Assembly: GCA_002049455.2 (NCBI GenBank)
Contig: KV918969.1
Coordinates: forward strand, 1-64,000
Direction: 5' to 3'
Origin: Porphyra umbilicalis
Lineage: Eukaryota; Rhodophyta; Bangiophyceae; Bangiales; Bangiaceae
Length of the DNA: 64,000 nt
Under the pieces are notes generated by a model. That model had not been told where the DNA came from, made no database searches, and saw only the letters and a program-made list of their open reading frames with translations. The translations under genes were made by a program, and so were the position numbers. This document shows positions 53,218-64,000 of the stretch, in pieces (the first letter of the stretch is position 1; each line of letters opens with the position of its first letter).

Positions 53218-56200
53218 GCGGCTGTACTTGAATCTGTCCACGAGATATCAGCATGGATAACTCCGTCCCCGGTAACATGGACATGTTGGATTCTTGGTAT
53301 CCACGTGGAGTCCGTGACGATGTTGGCCACGGTTGTGAGCCCGGCCTGTCGGCGACTTCGTCGCGTTGGCGTTTGCCACTCGTACCCCGGTACATGCACC
53401 TTCTTCTGTCGAAGGAAACGCACCACCAGGTTGCCGGGGAGGTTCTCCAGGGGTTCCCAGGTGTCGTCCTTTGACCCGTAGTCGAACCAGCGCACCTTAG
53501 CGCTATAGCTGTCACCCGTCTGGCGTAAGCCTAGGAGTTTGTCGATCACATACTCATCGGCAGTTGCCGGGGGTGACTTGCGTTGGTCTAGACCATCTAG
53601 CAGGGGGTGTGGAACCGTGTCCGTCGTCGTTGGACGAGGAGCTGGGGTGACATGGTCACTGCTGACACGTTTTTCTTCGCCGTCAATGTCAATGACAAAC
53701 GTGGAGGCGTCCGCGTCTGCGTCAATGACCACGAAGGGTCCGATGGCTTTGCTTTGCAGCTTGTTTTGCCGATCGTGGTTGGTCGTGTACACGTAGTCGC
53801 CGATCTTGACGTCCGCATTGCGGGTTGCGACCCGATGGTCGAAGTTACGTTTGTAACGTTGTTGCGTCTTACGCAATGCCTCGACTACGATGGGGATCTG
53901 CTTGCGCAGGCGGGCCATGACCTCGCGTTTGCGCGCTAGGGGTGACCCGTCCTTGAGCGTTTCCTTATTGGTAAGCGGAGTGCCCGGGGGCAAGTTGCGA
54001 ACCGTGAGGTTGGGGATCCGCCTTGGGATAACGAGCTCAAATGGGGCGATGCCTGTCGACCGATGTGGTTGGCTATTATACGCCATGGTGATCACCGGGA
54101 GTAGCTCATCCCATCGTGATGGGTCGTCGGCGACGTAGTGTCGCAGCTGAGTAGCCATGGTACGGTTGTACCGTTCAACTTGCCCATTGGTTTGGGGATG
54201 ATACGCCGTGGTGCGAACCGTTTCAATGCCAAGCATTTTCATCACAGCGATGAAGAAGTTCGACATGAACTGGGGCCCTTAGTCCGATAGGGTCCGGTCC
54301 GGTGGCCCGTAGGCTGACACCCACGCGTCCATGATGGCTGATGCCACGGACATGGCCGTGATTCGCCGCAAGGCGACGCACTTGAAGAGCTTGGCGAAGC
54401 GGTCGGTGATAGCCAAGATGAAGCGATTGCCCTTCTTGGAGGCCGGGATGGGCCCGAAGATGTCAACGGACAGCTCCGTGAGAGGCTCGGTAGCCTGGAA
54501 CAGGGTCGAGGGCGTGGTGTGGCGCCTTAGGGAGAGGCGATTTTGCGGACACGTTGTGCATGTGGTGATGGTCGAATGAATATCCGTCGCCATTGAAGGC
54601 CAGTAGTATGCCTTACGCATTGTGTAATACATCCTGTTCATACCAGGATGGGCGGCCACGGTTGCGTGGTGCTAGAGGTTCAACACGCGTTCGCGTAGAG
54701 ACTTTGGAATAACCAGTTGATTGCCGTAAGGCGCACGGCGTTACAGAGCGTGATGCTCATCTCGGAAGAAGGCCTTGGCCGTTCCGCGCTCCACGCAAGT
54801 GGACATCTCGACGCAGAAGTCGTCTGTTTGCTGTGCTTCGACAACATCGTCGAACTCCACCGGTTCCTGTGTGTCGGTACCCGTGTACCTCCCCGTTTCT
54901 AAGCCGTTGGCCGTCTCGGCCAATGCCAGACAAGGTATTTCATCATGGATATCTTCTGGCGGCGGCACCGTAAAGGCGCGCGACAGAAAGTCGGGCAAGT
55001 GGTGCGACGCACCTGGTTTATAAACCATATCGAACGTGTATTCGGAGAGGCGAAGTCGCCATCGCATCAAGCGTCCGCTTGAGTCGGTCGTGCTGTAGAT
55101 CCAGCTAAGTGCTTGGTGATCCGTTCGGATGAGGAACCGTTGCCCATCGAGAAAGTGCCTCAACTTGAGGACAGCCCACACGACGCCGAGGCATTCGCGC
55201 TCCGTTGTGGAGTAGTTTTTCTCTGCAGCAGTGAGTCCTCCGCTCCAATATCCGACAGGATGAAGCAGTTCGCCCGGCTCCTCCGGGAGGAGGGTACAAC
55301 CAACTTGGTCGGCGCATGCGTCAACGTCAACGACGAGCTTCCGATTGGCCTTCGGCAAGGCAAGTACCAGTGGGCACAACAGTGCGTTGCGAAGGTCTTC
55401 GAATGCGGCGATGGCCACGTCCGTCGGTGGTGGTAGATCCGGTGGGATCTCGGCCCTAGTCAGGGCGTTCAGGGGCTTCGCTCGTTTGGCAAAGTCCTTG
55501 ACGAAGCGTCGATAGACGTTGCACATGCCCAAGAAGCTTTTGAGCTGTGTCTTTGTAGTTGGGAACTGGGCATGCTTCTGAGCATCCACGTTCTTGTTGT
55601 GCACGTGCAGTTGCCCGGGGCGGACAATGTGTCCGAGGTACTCGACCTCATCGGAGAACCCCGTGCACTTTTCCAAGTTGAGGGTAACCCCGGCTTCGCC
55701 GAGACGGTGAAGAACCGTGTCAACGTCTGTGACGTGTTGTTCCACGTTTGCCGAGAAGATGATGACATCGTCTAAGTAGACAAGGCATATCTGCCACTTC
55801 AAGCCCGAGAGGATAATATCCAACGCGTGCTGAAAGGTAGCGGGTGCGTTCGTCAAGCCGAAAGGCATGGTTAACCAGTGGTACATACCACAGTGCGTCG
55901 TGAACGCCGTCTTCTCTTGGTCGTCCTTGCGTAAGGGTACTTGCCAGTATCCCGCGGTGCAGTCGAGAGACGTGAACACCTGGGCATCTCCCAAGGAGTC
56001 GAGGCAGTCCTCCATTCGAGGCAAGGGATAAGCATTCTTCTTGGTGATGTTGTTTAACCAACGATAGTCGACACAGAATCGGGGTTTGCCTTTCTTCTTT
56101 GGTACAATTACCACGGGGCTTGCGCAAGCACTATGGCTTGGGGCAATGACGTTGAGCTTTAACATCTTGTTGATCTGATCAGCAATGATCTGCCGTTTGA

Positions 56201-57237
56201 ACGGCCCGGTCCGGTAGGGTTGGGCCCGTATGGGCAGAGCGTCGGGAGGAGTGACGATAGCGTGCTCCGTAGCACGGATGACGCCAAGGGTCCCATCCCA
56301 CATCGACGAATGGGTTTTGAGCATGTCTCGAATCTGCTTGTGCAGGTGTTCGGGGGCGTCACTGAAGTCGAGGTCCTCAAGTGGGTCACGACTCGCGTCG
56401 TCCGATGAAGTATCGGTACCATCCTTTGGATGGTTGTCTTCCAAGACGGCGGCCAACATCGGCCCTTAGTAGGGTTCTGCGATCCCCAAGGTTGAGTTCT
56501 TGCGAACAATGACTTGGTCCTAGCCGAAAAGGCATAACTTGACCAAGAATGGTTCGTCCGGTTTGACGATGGCGATGCCGCGGGCGACTGCAATGGACTT
56601 GTGTCGGCACAACCGAGTGTTCGGTGTGATCGTCACCATGCCCGGGGGTGTCGCACATGGCCATGATCCACTCCTCCTTGTGTCCGTTGACACGCACCTG
56701 TTTGCAGGCTCTAACCCGAGCGGGTCTATCTTGCCAGTGACGGTCCCACGCGCTGACGTTAAGACAAGCTAAGATTGGGGTTGGCCGATGTAGTTCCTCC
56801 GTGCAGCGCACGTGCTCTTGCCAGACGATCTTGCGCAAGCGCGGGAAGATGCCCTTGATGTTTTGTTCAATGAACTCGGTGCCAAGAATGCACGGGACTG
56901 ACAAGTTGTCGGAAACGAGGAATGGGTCAAATAGACGCACACCTCCGGTGTCTACATACAGATGTATGGCATACTTCGTCACAAGACGATTGTTGTTTGC
57001 GTCTCGGATGCGCGGAAGCGTGCTCAACTCTTCGGCGTAGGCCATCCAGTTCGTAGAAAGAACATTAGTTCGCACTATGTTTACCCCGGCGCCCGTGTCT
57101 AAGACAGGGCGGTAACTTCGCATTACGCGCAGGCATGGGCCTAACGTGGCTGTGATCTCGTAGTGCCGAAGGGCACCACGTAAGAGTCTTGTCACCGTAC
57201 GCTTTCGCGTTCCGCCGGGCAACCCTAGGTCGGGCAC
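53218..57237 (-). pseudogene. gypsy copy B protease, RT, RNase H, integrase and chromodomain
   Basis: Protease VLDTGAGVN near 57,100. RT from ADQINKMLKLNVI with YHWLTMPFGLTNAPATF and the intact active site LVYLDDVIIF. RNase H VDVDACADQ … TTERECLGV … TDHQALS. Integrase zinc region HHATVAAHPG … CTTCPQN and catalytic SVDIFGP, SDxGPQF, NGQVERYNR. Chromodomain VRWFDYGSKDDTWEPLENL near 53,400, which in chromoviruses steers integration to particular chromatin. Stops lie near 56,466, 54,741, 54,672 and 54,282 (CAA to TAA before GPQF), and the frame shifts between protease and RT. The frame then crosses the copia-2 site into the C-terminal extension. Confidence 0.94.
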
Positions 57238-57242
57238 CCGGC

Positions 57243-58888
57243 CTAGGCGTTTTTCGAGTCCTCCACGGCGTCGGCCGGATGTTCGATCTCGTCTCCTTCG
57301 AGGTTACCGTCGGTAAGGGCATGAACGCCGATAGGCGGTTGCCAACGCTCGCGAGGGCGATAAGGTTCGGCACACTGTGCGGCGAAGTGCCCCGGCTTGT
57401 TACAATTGTAACAGATGTTAGCCGATTGGCTTGAGGTACGGCGGCCCGCGGGGGCGGCGGAGTACGAACCGGTGTGCACGGTCGTTCCGTCGTCGTCCGC
57501 TGGTCTTGTGCCGCGTAAGCGACTTTGATCGCCGTTGGGCGGGTAATCTTGAGTTGCAAACGCAACTTGTTAGTGCCGTCCCAGTACATCTGAGCGGTGG
57601 CGACCGTCTCGGACAGGGTTCGGTCGGGGAACTGGTCGTTCAGGACCCGGACGTGCGCTTGCACAAGGTCCGAAAGACCAGTGATGAAGACGTCCTTAGC
57701 GTCTTGGATGTCGAACAAACCGTTCAGGAGGTCGCATTGCGTTTCCACGCGGTGACCAAAGGCCGTGGGCGCCTCGTTGTCTTGTTGCTTTATCGTAATG
57801 ATGTCTTGGTAGGCTTTTGCCATAGTTGCGTGCGTCGCATACTTCGAAAGAAGCCAGTTGACGGCATCTCCGTATGTACGGATGGCATAACGCTTACGTC
57901 CAAGGGTGCTGTTACGCAAGCCGGAGAAGGCCATCTTGGCGTTGTCGGCTAGTCGAAAGACCATAAGCGGAAGGGCATGACCGTGCGTCAGCCCAGCCGC
58001 GTCGTACGCGTGGCGAAAGGTCGTCAAGAACGTGAAGATGCCCAAGGGCAGGGCTCTCGTGAATGGCTGTTGCCCATGCAACGCTCCGTCTAAACGTTTG
58101 TTGAGACGATGCGACCGTTAAGCCTCTTTAGGCGTATACGTCAGTTGACGGCGGATCAGAAAGTACGTCCTGTAGTCCAGGAGTGTCTTGAAGCGGCTAC
58201 TAGCCGGGCGGATCACCTTGATCCTATCGGATTTTTCAAGTCGCTCCTTCCATTTGGTGGGGGGCGCGAGGCGCTTGCGCGTGGCCGCGTCCGACTCGCT
58301 CGAGCTGTCGCTCGGTGAGGACCCACTTGGGGGCGACGGCGGGCCTGGAGGCCCGTGGCCATCGTCCGAAGAGGACGTGTCCGTCGCGCTGAAGTTGTCG
58401 TCGTCCGACGACGTCGGGCTTGACCCAAAGGCGGAATCATCGGAAGATGAGGAAGGCGCGGCGTCAGCCGGATCAACCTTGCGGACGGACTTGTCTTTAT
58501 TCACTTTGCTTGTCTTCTTGACGGTCTTGGTCTGGTCGCCCGACTAACGGCGAGATTTAGCCACACGGCGTTCCTCCTCATGGGAGTCGACCTTGCGCAG
58601 GGCCTCGACGTCGTCGGCCAACTTGTCATTGGCTGGCGCCAGAGACTCGTTTGTCCGTTCTTGGGTTGTAAGGCGTCGTTGAACTTCTTTAACGGCTGCC
58701 TTCAGGCTCTCCACCACCTGCATCTGCCCAGAGGCGGCTTGATCCGCAGGGATGGGAGGAGTTGAAGCACCGTCCGTTGGGGCTTCGGAGGCGGCAGGAG
58801 TGCCTTGTCCCCCGCCCGGCGGCCGGTAGCCAGCTGGCAACTTGCCGTCTCTGGCTCGCCGAGTGCCGCCGGTACCACCAGTAGACAT
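57243..58888 (-). pseudogene. gypsy copy B Gag
   Basis: Starts MSTGGTGGTRRARDG at 58,888, with a coiled-coil-like segment (VVESLKAAVKEVQRRLTTQE), an acidic Ser/Asp-rich linker, then a capsid-like helical region (LPLMVFRLADNAKMAFSGL; FGHRVETQCDLLNGLF; VFITGLSDLVQAHVRVLN) and a zinc knuckle C-YN-C-NKPG-H-FAAQ-C near 57,420. Stops at 58,544 (TAG) and 58,118 (TAA) and a frame change near 57,485 break it. The change between Gag and protease frames near 57,240 could be natural recoding. Confidence 0.88.
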
Positions 58889-59095
58889 ACTGGGTCCTGA
58901 ACAAAGTGTTCCGACTTGGCTAACGCCCTGCGCGCCAACGTCGAAGACCTCAACCGTGGTGCCCCCGGCACCACGCCCAGAAGTCGATGGCTTCCGCCCC
59001 GCGCGCCAAGCGAGCGTATCGACACCGTCACAATGCCACGAGGCAGCGAGAAAGTTCTCGGGGACACCGTGCTGCGAGGCACGATATAGGCGAGG

Positions 59096-59118
59096 GTATC
59101 CCCTGCTGCTCCACCAAA
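59096..59118 (-). promoter_or_regulatory. gypsy copy B primer-binding site
   Basis: In element orientation the LTR is followed by TT and then TGGTGGAGCAGCAGGGG. This is complementary to a tRNA 3' end …CTGCTGCTCCACCA, so the primer tRNA should begin GGAGCAG. I cannot name the tRNA. Confidence 0.6.
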
Positions 59119-59513
59119 TGTGGTATTAATAACGTTAATTCAACTACTAGTGTACTGAGACCGACCGTAGCCACGCAATAAAGCGAGTTCTATTGCCGTC
59201 GCGGCGAGGAAGAAGACCTTTTGTTGAAGGGCATCCGATGGGGAGCCGGGTGGCGCCCACGACGGCGGCCCCGGACCCACGGTGATTTAAAACAGACGTG
59301 GGCACCGGTCGATCGACCGTCCGTTCACCAGCGATCGTAATGAGTGCCGGCAGACAGATAAGACAGGCAAGCAAACAAACAAAAAAAAATGAACAATGCG
59401 GAAAAAAAACCCCAAAGGGCTTGTTACAAGCCGAGTCGCACAAATCCGTGGATTCAGCCAGTCAAGGGGGCTACTCGTGGCCAATTGCCAATTGGGAGCA
59501 GAGATATGCTACA
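59119..59513 (-). repeat. gypsy copy B 5' LTR
   Basis: 395 bp, partner of 43,850-44,245; most differences are single substitutions and A-run length changes. Followed by CCGGG. Confidence 0.95.
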
Positions 59514-59529
59514 CCGGGTACAGCGCACG

Positions 59530-59990
59530 ACAGCGCCCCTTCCTGACCGCCTGTTCTAGGCCGGTTACGTGGCTTGAAAGCCGATTCCAGACGCCCACGA
59601 GCCCCGGCCAGGCTGCGCACGCCACAGAACCCCCCCCCCCTGTCCTGGTGGCGAGCTCCAGGCCTGTTGCGTTGCTCAAGAGCCGTTTCCTGGCGCCAAC
59701 GGGCCGCGCCGAAGCGGCGCGCGCGATGCGACCCCCCCCCCCCCCCTGGCGGCCTGTCTTAGGCCGATTTTGTGGCTGGAAAGCCCATTTCAGTCGGCCG
59801 CGGGCCTCGGCCATGCGGTGCGCACTGTGCGAGCCCCCTTTCCTCTCCAGGCGGCCTGTTCCAGACCGGTTACGTGGCTGGGGAGCCTTTTCCAGCCGCC
59901 GGCGGGCCCCAACCAGGGGGCGCGCACGATCGGCCCCCCCCCCCGTTCCTGGCGGTTTGTTCCCGGCCAGTTGTGTGGGCGAACGGGGGC
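59530..59990. repeat. about 100-bp tandem repeat, four to five copies
   Basis: GCCTGTTCTAGGCCGGTTACGTGGC-like landmark (truncated here as GCCTGTTCTAGGCC) recurs near 59,546, 59,659, 59,752, 59,853 and 59,955, with poly-C runs between some units. Upstream of the Harbinger transposase; may be its 5' subterminal region. Confidence 0.7.
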
Positions 59991-60394
59991 ATATAGCCTT
60001 CTGTCGGAGACAGACATCAAACAGGTCCTGGGGGACCGCGCGGGCACCGCGGTTGGGTCAGACTGAGAGCGGCGCGGATGTGGGATCCTTGGCCGATGTG
60101 GTGGCCCCCGTCGTGCGGATCGCGGGTATGGCCACCGTCGTCGCGGGCGTCCTCTTCGCGGGTTTTTCTGCGTCAGCGCACGCGCCACCATCGCGCCCAG
60201 CGCTGGCCCACAGGCCGTAGGCCTCCCGCATGGGGTCGTACAAGGACGATATGAGCGAGGTGGCGGCCATTCTCTTGGCCAATGTGGGACTGCGGACGCG
60301 GCGGGTGCGATGGCGAACGCGGTTGACTGGCGAAGGGCGAGAGCGAGGCGCTTGCGAGACGCGCTAACAACGAAGACGTGTTCGAAGACCTAAC

Positions 60395-61669
60395 GTGAAC
60401 CGAGATTTTGAGGCCGGCATCCATCGCATTATGAAGGATTTCTTTGGTTGGCGTGGCCGACCCCCTCTCTACGACGGGCGCATGTTTGAGCGGCGCTGCC
60501 GGCTCTCACGGGCCATCGTGTTTGAGATCTACGCTAAGCTGCAGTACATGCCATTTTGGCGGCGCTCTATCAACGCATTGGGCCGCCCACAGGCCTACAC
60601 GCTGCAGAAGCTGGTTGCGGCGCTCCGGGTTTTGGCCTACGGGACGTCTTATGATCAACCGGACGAGTACGTCCGCCTTGGCGCGGCAACGGTGATGTTG
60701 GCGACGCACAAGTTCGTTGAGTTTGTGGAGGAATACTACCTAACGACCTACTTGCGGCCGCAGAGCATCGACGAGCTCAAGGCCATTTTACGTCGCGACG
60801 TGGCCCGCGGTGTACCGGGCTGCGTTGGGTCCATTGACTGCACGCACTGGACGTGGTCTGCGTGCCTTAAGGGGCTGGCGGGCCAGTTACAAGGCCGTGG
60901 AGGCAAGCGCACTGTCGTCATCGAGACGGTTTGCGACGCGGATGCCTACATCTGGCACTTCTTCATTGGCTTGCCCGGCAGCCACAACGACATGAACGTG
61001 CTGAACGCGTCTTTGCTCTTTCTGGACGTTAAGGAGGGCTTTTGGCCGCGCCGCAGCTTCACGGACATGGTCAACAACCGGACGCGTCGGCTGCTCTACT
61101 ATTTGTCTGACACTGGCTACCCTGCCTATCCCATCTTCGTCCAGCCGCACCCCAATCCCAACACTATCAAGTACAGGACTTTTAACCGTCTGCAGGAGGC
61201 CCTACGCAAGGAGCCCGAGCGGATGTACGCCATCAAGCGCAAGCGGTTCAACATTGCGCTCTACCCCGCTCGTTTCGCAAGCATGCGCGCCATCATCAAC
61301 GTAGGGAAGGCCGTAGCCATCATGCACAACATGGCGACCGCCCACCGGCGCAGGGGCTACTTGGGCCAGATGCGCATGCAGGTGGCGGCCGAGCTCCGAA
61401 ACGAGAACGGGGAGAATGCTGAGCAAGAGGACGGGTTTGAGGAGTACCCGCCCTCTGGCCATGGGGTTTCGGGGCCGCCTTTGGACGAGGACGTTGATAA
61501 TGTGGCCGTCCCAGGCCATGATAACGGGCCACTCGTCGAAGGTTCTCCCCAATACATCATTGCGGCCGAACAAGAGGCGACAGATGCGGCCGGCCACTAC
61601 GTGCTGCGTGCGGACTTGACCGGGCGTGTGTTCGAGAACAGGGGGCAGTTGTTAGCGCCTTATCTGTAG
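60395..61669 (+). CDS. PIF/Harbinger-type transposase (plant transposon protein family)
   Basis: 424-aa intact ORF from ATG 60,395 (MNRDFEAGIHRIMKD). The DDE nuclease core has VGSIDCTHW (D148), GLPGSHNDMNVL (D199), LSDTGYPAYPIFVQPH and RKEPERMYAIKRKRFNIAL, which carries the expected Glu. These follow the plant transposon protein order. An acidic tail (ENAEQEDGFEEYP; DEDVDN) follows. The family excises DNA elements with 3-bp TWA duplications and normally needs a second, Myb-like protein, which is not seen nearby. Terminal inverted repeats were not found. The open frame suggests recent activity. Confidence 0.88.
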   Translation: MNRDFEAGIHRIMKDFFGWRGRPPLYDGRMFERRCRLSRAIVFEIYAKLQYMPFWRRSINALGRPQAYTLQKLVAALRVLAYGTSYDQPDEYVRLGAATVMLATHKFVEFVEEYYLTTYLRPQSIDELKAILRRDVARGVPGCVGSIDCTHWTWSACLKGLAGQLQGRGGKRTVVIETVCDADAYIWHFFIGLPGSHNDMNVLNASLLFLDVKEGFWPRRSFTDMVNNRTRRLLYYLSDTGYPAYPIFVQPHPNPNTIKYRTFNRLQEALRKEPERMYAIKRKRFNIALYPARFASMRAIINVGKAVAIMHNMATAHRRRGYLGQMRMQVAAELRNENGENAEQEDGFEEYPPSGHGVSGPPLDEDVDNVAVPGHDNGPLVEGSPQYIIAAEQEATDAAGHYVLRADLTGRVFENRGQLLAPYL

Positions 61670-61706
61670 TAATGAGCGTAGCGTGGTGGTCCAAGGGCCA
61701 AACAAG

Positions 61707-61738
61707 TTTTTTTTTTCCTGCCTTTGGCAGGTTTTTTT
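61707..61738 (+). terminator. hairpin flanked by T-runs downstream of the Harbinger gene
   Basis: CCTGCC-TTT-GGCAGG between a run of about 10 T and one of 7 T, 40-70 bp after the stop. It looks like a terminator, but in a nuclear genome it could only serve as a structured 3' end or Pol III stop; probably incidental. Confidence 0.3.
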
Positions 61739-61856
61739 CCTTTGTACATCTCGAAGATGCGCCTTTTTCCCTTGAGCTTGATGTGTGTTGGGCAACTGAT
61801 GAGGGATTGGCAACGATGTCTTCCGCACTTGTGAGTGTGGTCTGGTGTCAAAGATA

Positions 61857-63317
61857 TTGCAGACCGCCCAATTTTGGCCGATCCGAACAGGAACACAAGC
61901 ACAAGGGGGACGAGAACAAGAGTGCGAAGTACGGACTGACAGCCTTTAAGGACCAAATCACAGTACATCTCAGGCTCCATTTTTGCAAACATCTGAGTGA
62001 GAATAGAGCTGTCAGAGAATTGATGAACGGGGGGCTGCCCTGGCTCCCCTTCTACGGAAGATTTGGTCCGAACATGACTCGAAAAGATCTGAAGGTCGCA
62101 CAAGGTGCACCGCACTATTGTCGCAGTGCACGTCTCTCAGGCCATTCTGCCTGGATCTGGCCTGTCTTGCAGAACTTCGGGGCCCCGGAGCCCGCATCTG
62201 ATGCAGATCCGAGGCGGAACGCCCGAGAAACGACGAGAAACGACGAGAAACGAAGGGAAACGACGGGACTGCGAGGGGGCCCGAATGACCTGGGTCGGGC
62301 CGCAACACACGCCGACTGTCGGAAGGGGACCCTCTTTACAGCTCCACACCTGCTGATTGGCTGGGACGCAAGATCCTTGCACATTTAATTCGGTCGCTGA
62401 TTGGCTGTCCGTTGCTGCTCGCGCGTTGTCGTCTTCGTCTTCGCCGCGCTGCTGTCCCTCCCCCTCCAAGTGGCGCAACAGTTGGGATCATTGCTCACGT
62501 CCCGGCGAAAGAGGGGGAAAGACTACCCACGTAGCGGGAGAGTGACCAAAGAGGGAAGAAAAAGACGGCGCGTCTGCCTGTGTTGTTTTTGAGTGCGATC
62601 CAGTGCATGGGCAGATTTGACTCTTCACGCCCTCCCACCCCCACCGCCGCTGTCCACGCCGCTCGCCAGAACCCCCCACTGAGCGTGAACCAGAATGCCC
62701 CATGTTTCCCAGACGCGCCTACATGGACGGCGGACACAAACAAGGGAGGGGGGGGGGGCACATTGACGACTCAAGCAGAGAGTACAGGCTGATGACACAC
62801 CATGTTCACGACCGATGTCGCGCGCGACAGGGAAGGGGCCAAAATTTACAACAAAAGCACACAGAGACAAGCAAAGCAGCACAGCATCAACGATCGCGCC
62901 TGCCGCCATGCAATGAGCACCCGTGCGCCCCCCCCCCCCTCCCCGCCCCCCCCGAAAAGAGAAGCGGACCCCCTGGAGTGTGCGCGAACGACGCATACCT
63001 CCGTGAGACACCCTGTCCCAGCAAAAGGGCGACAGCTGCCCGCGATCGGCGGAGCGACGGGGGCGCCGGCGATAGTGACGGGCGGGGGCAAGCGGGGGGG
63101 GGGGTGGGGGGGTGCGGCGCAGCTGTCGGCACGACGGCGGCCGGGTCCCCGACCGCCGGCTCTTGTACCGGCTCCAGATTCAATTCCATTTACTCGCCGA
63201 CTTGCTGTGAAACATGCCTGGATATATGCCATATAAGTGCGGAGTTATCAAAAATGTTTGAAAACACATGAGTGCTTGTGTTCTTGTTCGGATCGGCCAA
63301 AATTGGGCGGTCTGCAA
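61857..63317. mobile_element. 1.46-kb non-autonomous element with 46-bp inverted repeats, TA flanks
   Basis: TTGCAGACCGCCCAATTTTG… at 61,857-61,902 is inverted at 63,272-63,317 with one mismatch. TA precedes and follows (61,855-61,856; 63,318-63,319). The interior contains ACGAGAAACG short repeats near 62,228 and C/G runs near 62,745 and 62,933 but no transposase domain. Distinct from the 27-kb element in end sequence. Confidence 0.8.
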
Positions 63318-64000
63318 TAAACGGGGCGGGTGACTGGGAGAGAAGCGGCATGCAAAATGCACTGATATAGTCTATGGAATGCGATGCGACAAAGAAAAAA
63401 AGCAGCTCGGAAGCACTAGCAGGCGCTGATTGTGACCGTCACTGTGAACGACGGTCGATATTCGGCCGGTGCGCGACGGGGGGCCTATGCAGCGAGTGAG
63501 GGCGTTCCATGGCGCGCGTCATACGTCGGCCAGACGCTATGGCCGCATTCAACGCCCCCTGCCACTCATCCGCGACCAACGCGGCAAAGTCTCTGTGCGG
63601 GGGTGGGTTGCCGCCGTCGATTCCTAAGAAGCAAAATTAGAACGTCGCGGCAGCCGACGGGGCGGCTGACTTTGCGGCCGACGGCGTGGCCTCCGACAAG
63701 GTGGCGGCGGGCGGCGTGGCGGCCGACGGGGTGGCGGCAATCGTGGTGGCGGCGGACGCGGTGGCGGCCGACGGGGTGCCGGCCGAAGGGGTGGCGGCTG
63801 ATGGGGTGGTGACCAACGGGAAGGCGCCAGACGGGTTGGCGGCCGACTGGGTGGCGGCGGCCCATGAGCGGCTGGCCGTAGCCACTTGCGGGACGTCCCG
63901 CACGTCGTCGTAAATGGTGCTCAAGGTTGACGCCGTACGCGCCGAGGGCTCCACGGTCGCCATGACTGGGGGACACCAGGTGTTGGATAAATGCTACTCA
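63318..64000. other. window end: low-complexity region, possible repeat-rich gene
   Basis: Holds a 15-bp minisatellite. On the minus strand an ATG at 63,963 opens a Thr/Ser/Ala frame (MATVEPSARTASTL, then ATPSA repeats) that could be a low-complexity protein, but other frames are open too. No assignment. Confidence 0.3.
63650..63870. repeat. 15-bp minisatellite, about 14 copies
   Basis: Unit GTGGCGGCCGACGGG with variants. Encodes VAADG-type pentapeptides on plus and SAATP-type on minus. Analogous in unit length to the 18.8-kb minisatellite but different in sequence. Confidence 0.85.

Larger units (their letters stand above)
43850..59513 (-). mobile_element. Ty3/gypsy chromovirus-like retrotransposon, copy B, complete with nested copia-2
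   Basis: LTRs at 43,850-44,245 (3') and 59,119-59,513 (5') differ at roughly 4-5% of positions by eye, and a perfect 5-bp duplication CCGGG flanks them (43,845-43,849; 59,514-59,518). Without copia-2 the element is about 10.3 kb. On the minus strand it encodes Gag, protease, RT, RNase H, integrase, a chromodomain and a C-terminal extension. A long ORF lies on the plus strand between pol and the 3' LTR. Gag and pol carry stops; the antisense ORF does not. Confidence 0.96.

Overview
The window is nuclear DNA of a G+C-rich eukaryote. It carries several families of LTR retrotransposons and DNA transposons, a spliceosomal intron, a protein matching ER membrane complex subunit 2 (EMC2), and no bacterial-style operons. 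Very high G+C, long G/C homopolymers, few introns and heavy LTR load fit a bangiophyte red alga (Porphyra/Pyropia type). That assignment is an inference; no rRNA or organelle marker is present.

Layout. 1-12,411 is the 3' part of a Ty3/gypsy (chromovirus-like) element, copy A, plus strand. A 4,959-bp Ty1/copia element (copia-1, 926-5,884) sits in its reverse transcriptase gene, flanked by a TTCAC target duplication. 12.4-25.3 kb holds decayed sequence, a Tc1/IS630-type transposase, several minisatellites and a U1-type zinc-finger gene. 25.9-26.8 kb is EMC2-like. 27.2-29.5 kb is a 2.28-kb element with 143-bp inverted repeats. 30.7-31.4 kb and 40.9-43.0 kb carry four copies of an undescribed ~716-bp repeat (here called Y), one inverted and three in tandem. 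Between them lies an ABCG-type transporter gene (36.0-38.7 kb, minus) with a degenerate ATPase domain, an intron inside Walker B, and a 3' end replaced by a dispersed repeat. 43,850-59,513 is a complete second copy (B) of the gypsy element, minus strand, with 395/396-bp LTRs and a perfect CCGGG duplication; a second copia (copia-2, 47,862-53,217, duplication GCGGC) interrupts it. 60.4-61.7 kb is a PIF/Harbinger transposase, followed by a 1.46-kb inverted-repeat element and a 15-bp minisatellite.

Main result. With the two nested copias removed in thought, copies A and B have the same unusual architecture: gag, protease, RT, RNase H, integrase and chromodomain, then a conserved C-terminal extension of about 180 residues, then a long ORF (652-757 codons) on the opposite strand, convergent with pol and lying before the 3' LTR. 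The antisense ORF is intact in copy B although gag-pol there has several stops. I recognise no family for it. The copias carry a half-tRNA-iMet primer-binding site of the Drosophila copia type, and the copia-2 LTR contains a class II tRNA-like sequence.
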